Below are positions 1 through 8,262 of a DNA stretch of 64,000 nucleotides, piece by piece. Below the pieces are notes generated by a model, which saw only the letters and a program-made list of their open reading frames with translations, was not told the origin of the DNA and did not search any database. Where the stretch lies: NCBI RefSeq assembly GCF_007827955.1, contig NZ_VITR01000011.1:124001-188000 (forward strand), in the 5' to 3' direction. Each line of letters opens with the position of its first letter. Position 1 is the stretch's first letter. This DNA is from Nitrospirillum pindoramense. GTDB taxonomy: Bacteria > Pseudomonadota > Alphaproteobacteria > Azospirillales > Azospirillaceae. The position numbers and the translations under genes are program-made.

Positions 1-1
1 G

Positions 2-151
2 CAGGGGGAGGTGGTGCGCTATGCCCTGCCCGGTCTGGGGGCGCTGAATTTCGTCCTGACCCGCGCGCTGGGCGGCGGCGTCACGCGGTCACTGGCCCTG
101 GACGCCCACGGCAAGTGCCTCAGTTCCGCCATCCTGGACCTCGACATCTAG
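2..151 (+). CDS. AtuA-related protein, C-terminal fragment (5' end outside window)
   Basis: The frame is open from base 2 to a TAG at 149-151 and gives about 49 residues. They contain LGALNFVLTRALGGGVTRSL followed by a DAHGK segment and a short hydrophobic tail. From memory of the family, this resembles the C-terminal domain of acyclic terpene utilisation (AtuA/DUF1446) proteins or the small stand-alone AtuA-related proteins, which end in a comparable glycine-rich 'LGALNF...GGG.TRSL' block. The rest lies left of the window, so the full domain structure cannot be judged. It is convergent with the LysR gene at 89-1063 and their 3' ends overlap by about 63 bp. Family assignment is moderate; that this is a real gene end is likely because the codon usage matches the neighbours. 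Confidence 0.5.
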   Translation, partial: QGEVVRYALPGLGALNFVLTRALGGGVTRSLALDAHGKCLSSAILDLDI

Positions 152-1063
152 GCAAGGCCCCGGCGTCGCGGCGCAGGAGTTGGCCGCCGCCAGCAGCACC
201 TTGGTGAATTCCTCCACCGCCGGCAGCAGGGAACTGCCCCGGCGCTTGATGATGACGATGCGGCGGACGAAGCCGGCATCGTCGATGGGGCGCGTGGCTA
301 TGTCGGCGAAGCCCCGAAGTTCGGTGGCGGAGGCCGGTAGGATGGCCAGGCCCAGGCCGGCGCGCACCATGCTGACCGCCGTGGACATGTACGTCGCCTC
401 GCACGCCGGGGTGGCGATGGATCCGGCGCCGGCGAAGGCCTCATCCACCAGGCGGCGGACGCTGGTGTCCTTGTCCATCAGCACCAGCGGGAATTGGGAA
501 ATGACGGGCACGGAGGCCAGGGGCAACTCACCCGCCGCGTGGCCCCGGGGATAGACCAGTACCAGACGATCCTCGCAGACATCGATGGTGTCCAGGTCCG
601 GCTCATCCACCCCGCCGACGCCGATGCCGAAGTCCACCTCCTCATTGCGCACCATGGCCAGCACCCGCTTGCCCACCGCGTCCTTCAGCACGAAGGAGAC
701 GCGGGGATTGCGGGCGCGGAAGCCCGCGATCAGGGCGGGCAGGGGGCCGGCGGCGAAGCTGGGCAGGACGGCGACCCGAATGGTGCCGCGTGGCTCTTCC
801 GAGAATTCCCGGATGTCGGCCATGGCGCTGTCGAAATCCTTCATCAGGCGCTGGAACACGGGCAGCAGTTCCTGGCCCACGCGCGTCAGCTGCACCGACC
901 GGGTGTTGCGGTCGAACAGGCGCAGGCCGATCTGGTCCTCCAGCTGGCGGATGCGGATGGTCAGGGCGGGCTGGGAAATGTTCAGCGCGGCCGCGGCCCG
1001 GGTGAAGCCGCCCAGCCCGACCACCGCCAGAAAGGCGCGGATCTGCCGAAGATTGACATCCAT
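89..1063 (-). CDS. LysR-family transcriptional regulator
   Basis: A 324-residue protein with the LysR layout. The N-terminal winged helix-turn-helix spans residues 1-60 and includes FTRAAAALNISQPALTIRIR and the typical 'LFDR..R...LT.VG' end. A linker helix and a periplasmic-binding-protein-like effector domain follow (about 90-295). The last 25 residues are a loose tail that overlaps the convergent gene. The ATG at 1063 is preceded by an AAGGAA ribosome-binding site. The gene diverges from the TonB receptor at 1283, with 219 bp of palindrome-containing DNA between them, so that receptor is the most likely target. The gene of unknown substrate at the left edge is a second possibility. The effector cannot be predicted. 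Confidence 0.9.
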   Translation of the reverse strand: MDVNLRQIRAFLAVVGLGGFTRAAAALNISQPALTIRIRQLEDQIGLRLFDRNTRSVQLTRVGQELLPVFQRLMKDFDSAMADIREFSEEPRGTIRVAVLPSFAAGPLPALIAGFRARNPRVSFVLKDAVGKRVLAMVRNEEVDFGIGVGGVDEPDLDTIDVCEDRLVLVYPRGHAAGELPLASVPVISQFPLVLMDKDTSVRRLVDEAFAGAGSIATPACEATYMSTAVSMVRAGLGLAILPASATELRGFADIATRPIDDAGFVRRIVIIKRRGSSLLPAVEEFTKVLLAAANSCAATPGPCLDVEVQDGGTEALAVGVQGQ

Positions 1064-1148
1064 ATAAATTCCTTATCACGCCAGGGTCATTCATCACAAT
1101 CGCCGCCGCCATGGGCGCCTGACCGGCAACAGCGATTATGCGACGGCT

Positions 1149-1174
1149 ATTTATAAATCTTGCATATTAATGCA
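1149..1174. promoter_or_regulatory. Palindromes in the LysR/TonB-receptor divergent region
   Basis: A perfect 10-bp palindrome ATTTATAAAT (1149-1158) is followed directly by the inverted repeat TGCAT-ATTA-ATGCA (1161-1174), in an AT-rich patch of otherwise GC-rich DNA. The position between two divergent start codons (1063 and 1283) suits a LysR operator, but the T-N11-A spacing cannot be fixed by eye. Inference only. Confidence 0.35.
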
Positions 1175-1282
1175 TGCAAAAAACAAATTTTACAAATCTA
1201 ACGCCGGCCACAATACTCCCCATGAATAGAGAAGGCGCTGCCGGCGCAGGCTGGCATAAAACGCCGATCGGGGAGGGCGATA

Positions 1283-4078
1283 ATGAAATCCAGAAGTGTA
1301 TCCACGTGCAAATTGACAACCCACCTGCGCGCCACCGTTTCGGTGGCGGCGATGGTTTATTTATGCGCGGGGATTTCAACCGCGACGGCGCAGCAAAAGG
1401 ATGCTGATCAGGCGGATGACGGTATTGCGGAAATCGTCATCACCGGTACCTATCTCAAGGTGAAAAGCCAGGCGGACATCCCCGATCCCACCCAGACCCT
1501 GGACCGTGACGCCATCAACCGCTCGGGTGTCAGCAACCTCAGCCAGCTGACCAACCTGACCCCCGCCAACATCGGCAGCATGGGGGGCGCGCAGGATTTG
1601 TCCAAGGGCGGACCGGAAAACCACGGCTCCCGCTCCGCCAATTTGCGCGGCCTGGGGCCGTCCTCCACCCTGGTGCTGCTGAATGGCCACCGCACCGCGG
1701 CCACGGACACCGACGGCAACCTCAATCCCTACGTCAACCTGAACACCCTGGTGCCGCTGATCGAGATCCAGCGGGTGGAAACGGTGCTGGACGGGGCGTC
1801 GGCCCTATATGGCTCCGACGCCATCGCCGGCGTCATGAACTTCATCACCGATGACAAGTTCAACGGCGTGGCCGCGGGGGGGCAGTACACCTTCATCGAC
1901 GGGGCGCCGAAATATCTGGCGGAAGGGATGTATGGCGGCGGCAATGACCGCTTCCATGTCGTCGGCTCGTTCAGCTACGAACACCAGAAGAACCTGCAGA
2001 ACTCCCAACGCCGGGTGACGAACTTCTACAGCCCGTCGGGCACGTCGCAGCCGGGCAATTTCATCCTGTCGTCGGCGCCGCACACCGCCAACGGCGGCGA
2101 CGTCATCATCGACAATGGCGTCAACGGCGCCATCAACTATACCCAGCTGTACAACAGCACCGTGGCCGCCCGGCTGGCGGGCGGGGCCAGCCCCTCGGCG
2201 GCGGCGACCAAGAACGTGCAGGTGGCGGACCCCAGCTGCGACGTGCCGGGCACCGGCGGCGTGTTCGTGGGCAGCCGCTTCCCCCTGGGCGCCTGCCAGT
2301 TCAGCTACCAGGCCATGAACCCCATCCAGCCGGCCTACAAGCAGGTGCTGTCGCACGTGCGCGGCACCTACGACCTGACGGACACCCAGCAGCTGTTTTT
2401 TGAAGGCCGGTATTACGTCCAGGATTCCGACCGCTACGGCGTGGCCAGCACGCCGATCACCCGGGGCAACATCATCGTGCCCGCCAACAACCCCGGCAAT
2501 CCCTTCGGCGTCCCCGTCACGTTTCTGGGACGCGTCATGGGCGTGAACGGCCCTTACGACGATGACAAGACCAACCTGACCGGCACCCATCTGGTAATGG
2601 GCGCCAAGGGCAAGCTGTGGGGCGATTGGGAATACTCGCTGGACGGCGTCTATTCCCGTGAGCAGCAGGTCTACGACGTCAAGGAAACCGACCTGGTGTC
2701 GCTGCAATACGCCGTCAACGGCTATGGTGGTGCCGGCTGTCCGGTGTCCTTCAACGGTACCGCCAGCTTTGCCCCCGGCACCAACGGCTGTTCCTACTTC
2801 AGCCCCTTCGGCAAGGACCAGAAGGTCAACAGCCAGGCGGTCATCGACCAGTTCTTCACCTACACCACCTCGCGCACCGTCTCCGAATACATGATCGCGG
2901 AGGGGGTGGTGACGGGGAAGCTGTTCGAGCTGCCGGGCGGCACCAGCGCGCTAGCCGTGGGCGGGCAGTTCCGCAACGAATACCGGTCCATCCTCTATGA
3001 CGCCTTCCGCATCAGCGGCCGCACCGCCTACCTGCCGCCAGGGGTGTCGGGGTCAGGCACCCGCCAGATCGGCAGCGGCTTCGCCGAGCTGGGCCTGCCC
3101 ATCCTGAAGGACCTCTATGTCGACACCGCCATCCGGTATGAGGATTATGGCCCCTTCGACAGCGTCGATCCCAAGATCGGTGTCAACTGGCACGCCACGC
3201 CGGAACTGACCCTGCGCGCCGCCGCCAGCACCGCCTTCCGCGCGCCGGCCCTGGCGCAGTCGGTGGGCAGTGCGGCGACCAGTGGCACCTCCAACCTGTA
3301 TGATCCGCTGGTGGCCGGGGACAAGGGGACGTTCCGCAACGTCAACACCGTGCCCAACAACAAGCTGCAGCCGGAAACCTCCACCAACTACGACCTGGGC
3401 ATCACCTGGAATCCCATCCGCCATGCCGAGGTCTCGGTCGATTACTGGAATTATGACTTCAAGAAGAAGATCGCCCTGCAGAACGCGCAGGCCGTGATCA
3501 ACGCCGATCCCACGGGGCCGGCCGTCATCCGTGACGCCAGCGGCACCTTGGTGGGCGTCAATGTCGGCTACTTCAACGCCGGGGCCGTGACCACGGACGG
3601 CATCGACGTCTCCGCCGCCTATACCTGGGACCTGGATGACCACCAGCTGACCCTGCGCAGCACGCTGGCCTACATCCACAGCTATGAGATCCAGAACAGT
3701 CCTGGCGGTCCCGTGTACGAGGTGGTGGGGCATCGCAACGCCAACAGCTTCGCCCCGGTCACGCCGCGCTGGCGCGACAACACCTATCTGACCTGGGAAC
3801 ACGGACCCCATACCGCCACGGTGACCATGCGCTACACCTCCGGCGTGGTCGACGATTACGGCGTGAACCTGGGCGCCGCCAGTTCCGCCACGGTGGGGTC
3901 CTGGGTGGTGTGGGACGCACAATACGCCTTCCAGGCGACCGACGCCGTGCGGGTCAGCGTGGGCGCGGTCAACCTGCTGGACCGCGATCCGCCCTGGGCC
4001 AAGTTCACCGGCTATCTGCCCAGCCTGGAGGATGCGCTGGGCCGGCAGGTGTATATCCGGCTGGACACCAAGTTCTGA
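1283..4078 (+). CDS. TonB-dependent outer-membrane receptor
   Basis: 931 residues. A signal peptide covers about residues 1-36 and ends in an ATA-QQ cleavage region. A TonB-box-like stretch EIVITGTYLK follows, then the plug domain (about 55-190) with the conserved GPSSTLVLLNGHR, LVPLIEIQRVETVLDGASALY and GSDAIAGVMNFI signatures. The rest is a 22-strand barrel ending in an aromatic C terminus (IRLDTKF). Length and plug motifs match the large TonB receptors common in Caulobacter, Sphingomonas and Azospirillaceae, whose substrates are mostly unknown (plant glycans, peptides, siderophores). The ATG has a GGGAGGGCG ribosome-binding site. It is divergent from the LysR gene and convergent with a second receptor. 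No transport operon is attached, so the substrate stays open. Confidence 0.92.
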   Translation: MKSRSVSTCKLTTHLRATVSVAAMVYLCAGISTATAQQKDADQADDGIAEIVITGTYLKVKSQADIPDPTQTLDRDAINRSGVSNLSQLTNLTPANIGSMGGAQDLSKGGPENHGSRSANLRGLGPSSTLVLLNGHRTAATDTDGNLNPYVNLNTLVPLIEIQRVETVLDGASALYGSDAIAGVMNFITDDKFNGVAAGGQYTFIDGAPKYLAEGMYGGGNDRFHVVGSFSYEHQKNLQNSQRRVTNFYSPSGTSQPGNFILSSAPHTANGGDVIIDNGVNGAINYTQLYNSTVAARLAGGASPSAAATKNVQVADPSCDVPGTGGVFVGSRFPLGACQFSYQAMNPIQPAYKQVLSHVRGTYDLTDTQQLFFEGRYYVQDSDRYGVASTPITRGNIIVPANNPGNPFGVPVTFLGRVMGVNGPYDDDKTNLTGTHLVMGAKGKLWGDWEYSLDGVYSREQQVYDVKETDLVSLQYAVNGYGGAGCPVSFNGTASFAPGTNGCSYFSPFGKDQKVNSQAVIDQFFTYTTSRTVSEYMIAEGVVTGKLFELPGGTSALAVGGQFRNEYRSILYDAFRISGRTAYLPPGVSGSGTRQIGSGFAELGLPILKDLYVDTAIRYEDYGPFDSVDPKIGVNWHATPELTLRAAASTAFRAPALAQSVGSAATSGTSNLYDPLVAGDKGTFRNVNTVPNNKLQPETSTNYDLGITWNPIRHAEVSVDYWNYDFKKKIALQNAQAVINADPTGPAVIRDASGTLVGVNVGYFNAGAVTTDGIDVSAAYTWDLDDHQLTLRSTLAYIHSYEIQNSPGGPVYEVVGHRNANSFAPVTPRWRDNTYLTWEHGPHTATVTMRYTSGVVDDYGVNLGAASSATVGSWVVWDAQYAFQATDAVRVSVGAVNLLDRDPPWAKFTGYLPSLEDALGRQVYIRLDTKF

Positions 4079-4098
4079 CGTCCGAACGGTGTGTCGGG

Positions 4099-4135
4099 AA
4101 AGGCTGGCGGCCACCTGTCGGGGCCGCCAGCCTTT
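4099..4135. terminator. Bidirectional terminator between convergent receptor genes
   Basis: A 14-bp perfect inverted repeat (AAAGGCTGGCGGCC at 4099-4112 and its complement at 4122-4135) around a 9-nt loop. Flanking A and T tracts give a short U run on either strand. It lies between the stop codons at 4078 and 4146, so it can terminate both receptor transcripts. Confidence 0.85.
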
Positions 4136-4145
4136 GGTCCGTCGG

Positions 4146-7118
4146 TCAGAACGTCTTGCTGACGCGGGCGAAGACGGACCGGCCAGTCAAGTTGTAAAGG
4201 GTGCTTGGCACGGAACCGGTGCGGTAGGTGTAGCTGTCAGAGCCCTCGACCGGGGGCTTCTTGTCCCACAGGTTGCTCACGCCCAGTTGCAGCCGCATGC
4301 TGTCGTCCATCTGCCAGCGGACGGACATGTAGTGCGTGATGTACGAGGACACCCGCAGCAGTTCACGCACCTGGGCGCAGTTGTTGCGGTTGCCGTAGGT
4401 GGTCAGGCCGGCGTACGCGCCGCAATAGGTCATCAGGTCCCCATTGCTGTACAGGCGGGCGTCGTTGGTCGGACCTATGTAGTTGATGCCGTAGAACAGC
4501 TGCCAGGCGCCGTGCTGGATGCTGCCCTCGACCCAGCCATTGGTCATGGGGTTGCCGCTGAGACCGTTGATGTCCAGGCTGGACGTCTCATCCCGATGCA
4601 AGGTGTGCTGGACCGTCCAGGTCCAGGCACCCGTCACGCCCAGCCGGCCGAAGGGGACCTCGACGCTGTAATCGACCGACACGTCGACACCCCGGTTGCG
4701 TTCGCGGGAGAGATTGACCAGCCGGTTGTCCACGGCCGTGATGATATGGGTGGTCGGGTCGCGGGTGACCTTGCTGCAGAAGACGTTCCCCGACTGTGCC
4801 GGGCTGTTGTAGCACTGGTTGATGATGGCATCGACGCCGTACGCGGCGACCTCGTTCTTGACGTTGATGTCATAGTAATCCGCCGCGATCTGCAGGTCGG
4901 CGAAGCGGGGCCGGAATGCCGCGCCGATCGTGTAGTTGCGCGATGTCTCGGCCTTCAGGTCGCCCTTGCCGCCGCCTTGGGTGGCCAGGATGCTGCCGGT
5001 GCTGGTCTGGAAATCCGACGGGATGCCCAGGGCGGAGCAGTTCTTCGTGAGCGACGGATTGCCCGTATCCCCGTAGCGGACGCAGGGGTCGGAATAGGGG
5101 AAGAAGCTGGTCTGGTTGGCCAGGTAGAGTTCGTACAGCGTCGGCGCGCGGAACGAGGTGCCCATGGAACCGCGGAAGGTGACCTCGGGAATGACCTGCC
5201 AGCTCAGGCCGACCTTGTAGGTCGTGTCCGATCCGTAACTCCTATAGTCGGTGTAGCGCCCGGACAGGTTCAGGTTCAGCTTGTTGACCATCGGCAGGTC
5301 GGCCAGGATCGGCACGCCCATTTCCGCGAAAAGTTCGCGCACCGTGTCCGACCCCTCGGTCACGCCGGCGGTGGTTTGGGCGAAATAATTGTTGGCGCGG
5401 GCGTTGGCGCCCGGCACATCGTCCAGCCGCTGATAGCGCAGGGCGAAGCCGGTCGCCAAGTCGACCGTGCCGGCCGGCAGCTTGAACAGCGAGGCCGACA
5501 CTGACCCGTCCAGGCTGGCCTGATCATAGGTGGTGTGGCCTTTTTCGCTGCCTTGCAGGAAGGCGCGCTCCTGCGGTGTCCAGTTCTGGTCGACCAGGAA
5601 GCGAGGATCCAGCCAGGGGATGGAAACGCACGAGACAGGCCCCGAGATGGTGATCAGCGAGGGATCGCAGGCCGTGCCGGGGCCGGTGGTGGCCTGCAGC
5701 CGGTCATTGTAAAAGAAGGTCTGGCTGTAGGTGCCGTCCGATCGCCCATACTGCGTGCTCACGTCCCAGCTGACGTCCTTCAGGAACAGCACGGATGGCA
5801 GGGTGCCGCGCAAGCCCGCGGTCGCCTGGCCGTAGTTGACCGTCTGTGTGGACTTGTACGGCATGTTCATCTGGACCTGGACCGCGCCGGAGGAGTTGCC
5901 CCCGCTGGCGTTGATCAGGCCGTTGGCCACCGTGTTGTTGGGATTGGTGGGGTCCAGGATGGGATAGAGGAACATCCAGGAGTTCGATTCAGACTCCCGT
6001 CGGTTCAGCAGCAGGTTGCCGTACGCCTCGATGCCATTGTCGAACTTGTAGGCGCCGGACACATAGACGGAGGAACGGCGCAGGGGCGAAATGGAGTCCG
6101 CGTTCTGGTAGGCCTCGGAATTGGAGGTGCCGTACGGGTAGGTGTCCGGATAGCCCCCACGCGCCACGCGCACCCAGTCCGGCAACGACTGCCTCAGGTT
6201 AAGGGCCGCGGCGGGATATTTGGCCTTGGACAAGGTCGGATCGTATTGGAACCAGCCGCCATAAAAGGTTTCGTCGAAGAACACGCCGGTGGGATTCAGG
6301 TTCCGGCATTTGATGGCGCCGTTCTGGTCCTGCAAATCCATGCGCGCGCCCGTGGTCGGATTATAGACATAGTCTTGCGCGCAGGCCGTTTCCGGACGCT
6401 GCCGGACCTTCAGGGACTGCTGGTCGTTGAATTCCGCGCCGATGTTGATGTAGCCGCCGCCGAATTCCTTGCCCCAGAACAGGGAACCCTGGCGATAGTT
6501 GCCGCCGCCCTTGGTGTTGACGGTGCTGTAGGCGTTGACTTCCAGGCCATCGGAGGCGCGGCGGGTGATGATGTTCACCACGCCAGCGACGGCATCCGAT
6601 CCGTAAATGGATGACGCGCCGTCCGTCAGCACCTCGATATGGTCGATGATGGACGCGGGCACCACGTTCAAATCCACCGGCCCCACCTGGCTGCCCACGC
6701 CGGCCGGTGTCAGGCGCCGGCCATCCATCAGCGTCAGGGTCCGCGTCGCGCCCAGGTCGCGCAGGCCGATGGTGTTGGCGTTGGTGCCACCGACCGATAC
6801 GGCACCGGCGGCGCCCGTGGCCGACAGGTGGTTGTTGACTTGCTGCGACCCCGTCGCCGTTGAGCGGCTCAGCAGGCCGGCGGTGTCGACCAGCCCCGCA
6901 TTCAAGCCATCTTCCGGCCGGACGACCTGGATGGGGCGGTCGCCGTTGTACGGGGTCTTGAGCCGCGTGCCGGTGACCATGATGGGCTCAAGGTCGGTGC
7001 TGTCAGACTGCGCCGTCTTGTCGGTGTCCTGACTGGACGATGTCTGCGCCAGCGCCGGCCCCAGGACCAGGCCGCCCAAGGTGAAGGCCGCCGAGGCCAA
7101 CAAATGTCGCTTTTTCAT
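4146..7118 (-). CDS. TonB-dependent outer-membrane receptor
   Basis: 990 residues from the ATG at 7118, which has a GGGGACGAAGA leader. A longer in-frame start at 7196 would put 26 charged residues before the signal peptide and is rejected. A signal peptide (MKKRHLLASAAF onward) ends near ALA-QTS. Then come the TonB-box-like IMVTGTRLK, a plug with GATRTLTLMDGRRLTP and IEVLTDGASSIYGSDAVAGV, and a long barrel ending in VSKTF. It belongs to the same broad receptor class as the gene at 1283 but is not a close duplicate. A promoter with an internal palindrome sits at 7264-7292, and a tandem glycine riboswitch lies about 490 nt upstream on the same strand. If transcription reads through, glycine would influence its expression. 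Substrate unknown; peptide or amino-acid-containing ligands are a reasonable guess. Confidence 0.92.
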   Translation of the reverse strand: MKKRHLLASAAFTLGGLVLGPALAQTSSSQDTDKTAQSDSTDLEPIMVTGTRLKTPYNGDRPIQVVRPEDGLNAGLVDTAGLLSRSTATGSQQVNNHLSATGAAGAVSVGGTNANTIGLRDLGATRTLTLMDGRRLTPAGVGSQVGPVDLNVVPASIIDHIEVLTDGASSIYGSDAVAGVVNIITRRASDGLEVNAYSTVNTKGGGNYRQGSLFWGKEFGGGYINIGAEFNDQQSLKVRQRPETACAQDYVYNPTTGARMDLQDQNGAIKCRNLNPTGVFFDETFYGGWFQYDPTLSKAKYPAAALNLRQSLPDWVRVARGGYPDTYPYGTSNSEAYQNADSISPLRRSSVYVSGAYKFDNGIEAYGNLLLNRRESESNSWMFLYPILDPTNPNNTVANGLINASGGNSSGAVQVQMNMPYKSTQTVNYGQATAGLRGTLPSVLFLKDVSWDVSTQYGRSDGTYSQTFFYNDRLQATTGPGTACDPSLITISGPVSCVSIPWLDPRFLVDQNWTPQERAFLQGSEKGHTTYDQASLDGSVSASLFKLPAGTVDLATGFALRYQRLDDVPGANARANNYFAQTTAGVTEGSDTVRELFAEMGVPILADLPMVNKLNLNLSGRYTDYRSYGSDTTYKVGLSWQVIPEVTFRGSMGTSFRAPTLYELYLANQTSFFPYSDPCVRYGDTGNPSLTKNCSALGIPSDFQTSTGSILATQGGGKGDLKAETSRNYTIGAAFRPRFADLQIAADYYDINVKNEVAAYGVDAIINQCYNSPAQSGNVFCSKVTRDPTTHIITAVDNRLVNLSRERNRGVDVSVDYSVEVPFGRLGVTGAWTWTVQHTLHRDETSSLDINGLSGNPMTNGWVEGSIQHGAWQLFYGINYIGPTNDARLYSNGDLMTYCGAYAGLTTYGNRNNCAQVRELLRVSSYITHYMSVRWQMDDSMRLQLGVSNLWDKKPPVEGSDSYTYRTGSVPSTLYNLTGRSVFARVSKTF

Positions 7119-7263
7119 TCTTCGTCCCCAACGAATTTGGCTTCCCTGTTCGTTTTGCTTGTGACGCCCTCCCCGGGCCCGGTGATCAGGCAACAAATGC
7201 CCATCCGCGCCCCTGTCCAGGCACGGTGTCGATCGCCGATTATTTCTTTATTTTGCTTTTTTA

Positions 7264-7292
7264 AAGTTAGTAATGACTAACGAGATGATCAA
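7264..7292 (-). promoter_or_regulatory. Putative promoter with embedded palindrome upstream of TonB receptor
   Basis: On the minus strand, TTGATC (7292-7287) and TAACTT (7269-7264) are separated by 17 bp. The perfect inverted repeat GTTAGT-CATT-ACTAAC (7281-7266) occupies the spacer and the edge of the -10 element, where a repressor would be expected to sit. It could drive the receptor gene independently of the riboswitch farther upstream. Confidence 0.42.
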
Positions 7293-7604
7293 AACTTAAA
7301 AGTCCTCCAGCAACCGGGGGCGTTTCAGCCACCGGCTTTTGAAGTGTGCAGGGAAACGCGGCAGGGCACCGACTGGTGCCTGCCTGAGCTTAGCCATTGA
7401 TCGTGTTGTATTTTCTCGGGTTGGTTGGTAGGCGGACTCCACGATAGGCGTGACACGGCATTGCCCGGGACGTGAGCCTGGGCATGCGAAGGGGCAACGG
7501 TTATCGGGGCTGTGATGCACCCGTTCACAGAGCAGGACCTAATGCGTTTGATTTTTTACGCGCCTAATATTCGGCGGGATGTTCCCCGCCCACTCCGGCG
7601 CCCC
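7293..7604. other. Leader region with no recognisable gene
   Basis: The stretch lies between the tandem glycine riboswitch and the receptor promoter. Short minus-strand frames of 67-74 codons exist but show no family resemblance and no clear ribosome-binding site. Directly downstream of the second aptamer is the hairpin GGCGGG-GAACAT-CCCGCC (about 7573-7590). It could be part of the expression platform, but no U run follows it. Confidence 0.4.
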
Positions 7605-7775
7605 ATCTGTCTTTTTGCCTGAGAGATTTACTCCGTCGGCGGATCGGCTGAAAACCAGCGATCTCTTTCCAGATTTTGAGTGTTTGTACGGTCCTTTTGC
7701 CTGAGAGTTTCCGGGGCGGTTGCTCCTTCGGCGTCGACTAGGGGCAAAGCCCGCCAGCCGATCTCTCCCGTACAA
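7605..7775 (-). promoter_or_regulatory. Tandem glycine riboswitch (two aptamers)
   Basis: Read on the minus strand, aptamer 1 (7775-7684) is closed by a perfect 8-bp P1 helix (TTGTACGG/CCGTACAA). It carries the family signatures GGGAGAG, GCCGAAGGAGCAA and CTCTCAGGCAAAAGGAC. A short linker leads to aptamer 2 (7674-7605), which is closed by ATCTG/CAGAT and carries GACGGAGTAAA and CTCTCAGGCAAAAAGAC. These are the conserved features of the cooperative glycine riboswitch, which usually controls the glycine cleavage system or glycine transporters. No gcv gene or glycine transporter follows. The next certain gene downstream is the TonB receptor starting at 7118. Confidence 0.93.
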
Positions 7776-7785
7776 GACGGTCCGG

Positions 7786-7814
7786 ATGTTCGGGCACAAA
7801 AAAGGAAATGTCAA
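7786..7814 (-). promoter_or_regulatory. Promoter of the tandem glycine riboswitch
   Basis: A consensus -35 TTGACA (7814-7809), a 17-bp spacer and a weak -10 GAACAT (7791-7786) on the minus strand. The predicted transcription start, near 7779, lies a few bases before the P1 helix of aptamer 1, which is where a riboswitch transcript should begin. Confidence 0.55.
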
Positions 7815-7941
7815 TTGCATTCGTGCAGAAATTATTTTCGTGCGCCCCTGCGATGATTCCGGTCCTTTTCCACCGTTTCCCTCCCCTCATGTCGTTGCCG
7901 TGCGTCCCGATAAATCCCATCCCGGGACTGGGAAAAGGTGC

Positions 7942-7972
7942 TTGACACCCGGTGGCGACTCAGGCGTTCAAT
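7942..7972 (+). promoter_or_regulatory. Putative promoter of the plus-strand glycine riboswitch
   Basis: TTGACA at 7942-7947 and a weak -10-like TTCAAT at 7967-7972. The 19-bp spacing is longer than ideal. The aptamer starts about 11 bp downstream, so the position is right, but the -10 assignment is uncertain. Confidence 0.35.
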
Positions 7973-7982
7973 TGAGGGCTGA

Positions 7983-8066
7983 TGCGGGAGAGACCGGTGA
8001 TCGGGGCTATCCGTAAACCGGCGCCGAAGGGGTAGCGATCTCAGGCAAACCGACAGATGGGGCGCA
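7983..8066 (+). promoter_or_regulatory. Glycine riboswitch (single aptamer)
   Basis: The plus strand shows GGGAGAG (7986-7992), GCCGAAGGGGTAGC (from 8023) and ATCTCAGGCAAAC (from 8038), followed by GACAGATGGGG, with TGCG/CGCA able to close the outer helix. This is the glycine aptamer consensus. No second aptamer is visible on either side, so it would be a singlet form. About 200 nt separate it from the start codon of the tricorn-type protease at 8263. GCCATCC (8070) and GGATGGC (8189) could pair in that leader, but the switching mechanism cannot be told by eye. Confidence 0.85.
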
Positions 8067-8262
8067 ACGGCCATCCGCCGCGGGCGCGCGACCATGCCTG
8101 AATTCACCATTCCGGACTGAGGTTTCCCGGGCACGAGGTTCGGTGCCGTCCGTCCATCAACGGTCGGGGGCGTTGTCTCGGCCGGCCCGGATGGCGGCGG
8201 GGCGAGCCGAGTGCGCGGGCGTCCTGTCGAACAACGACAAACAATGAAGCACGGAGGCAGTT

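Noticed and set aside
7296-7528. Small minus-strand frames (67 and 74 codons) between the riboswitch and the TonB receptor
   Set aside because: No ribosome-binding site, no family resemblance, and the two frames overlap each other; kept only as leader sequence.
7539-7820. A 93-codon minus-strand frame over the riboswitch
   Set aside because: It coincides with both glycine aptamers and its promoter; the bases are explained by RNA structure, not by coding.
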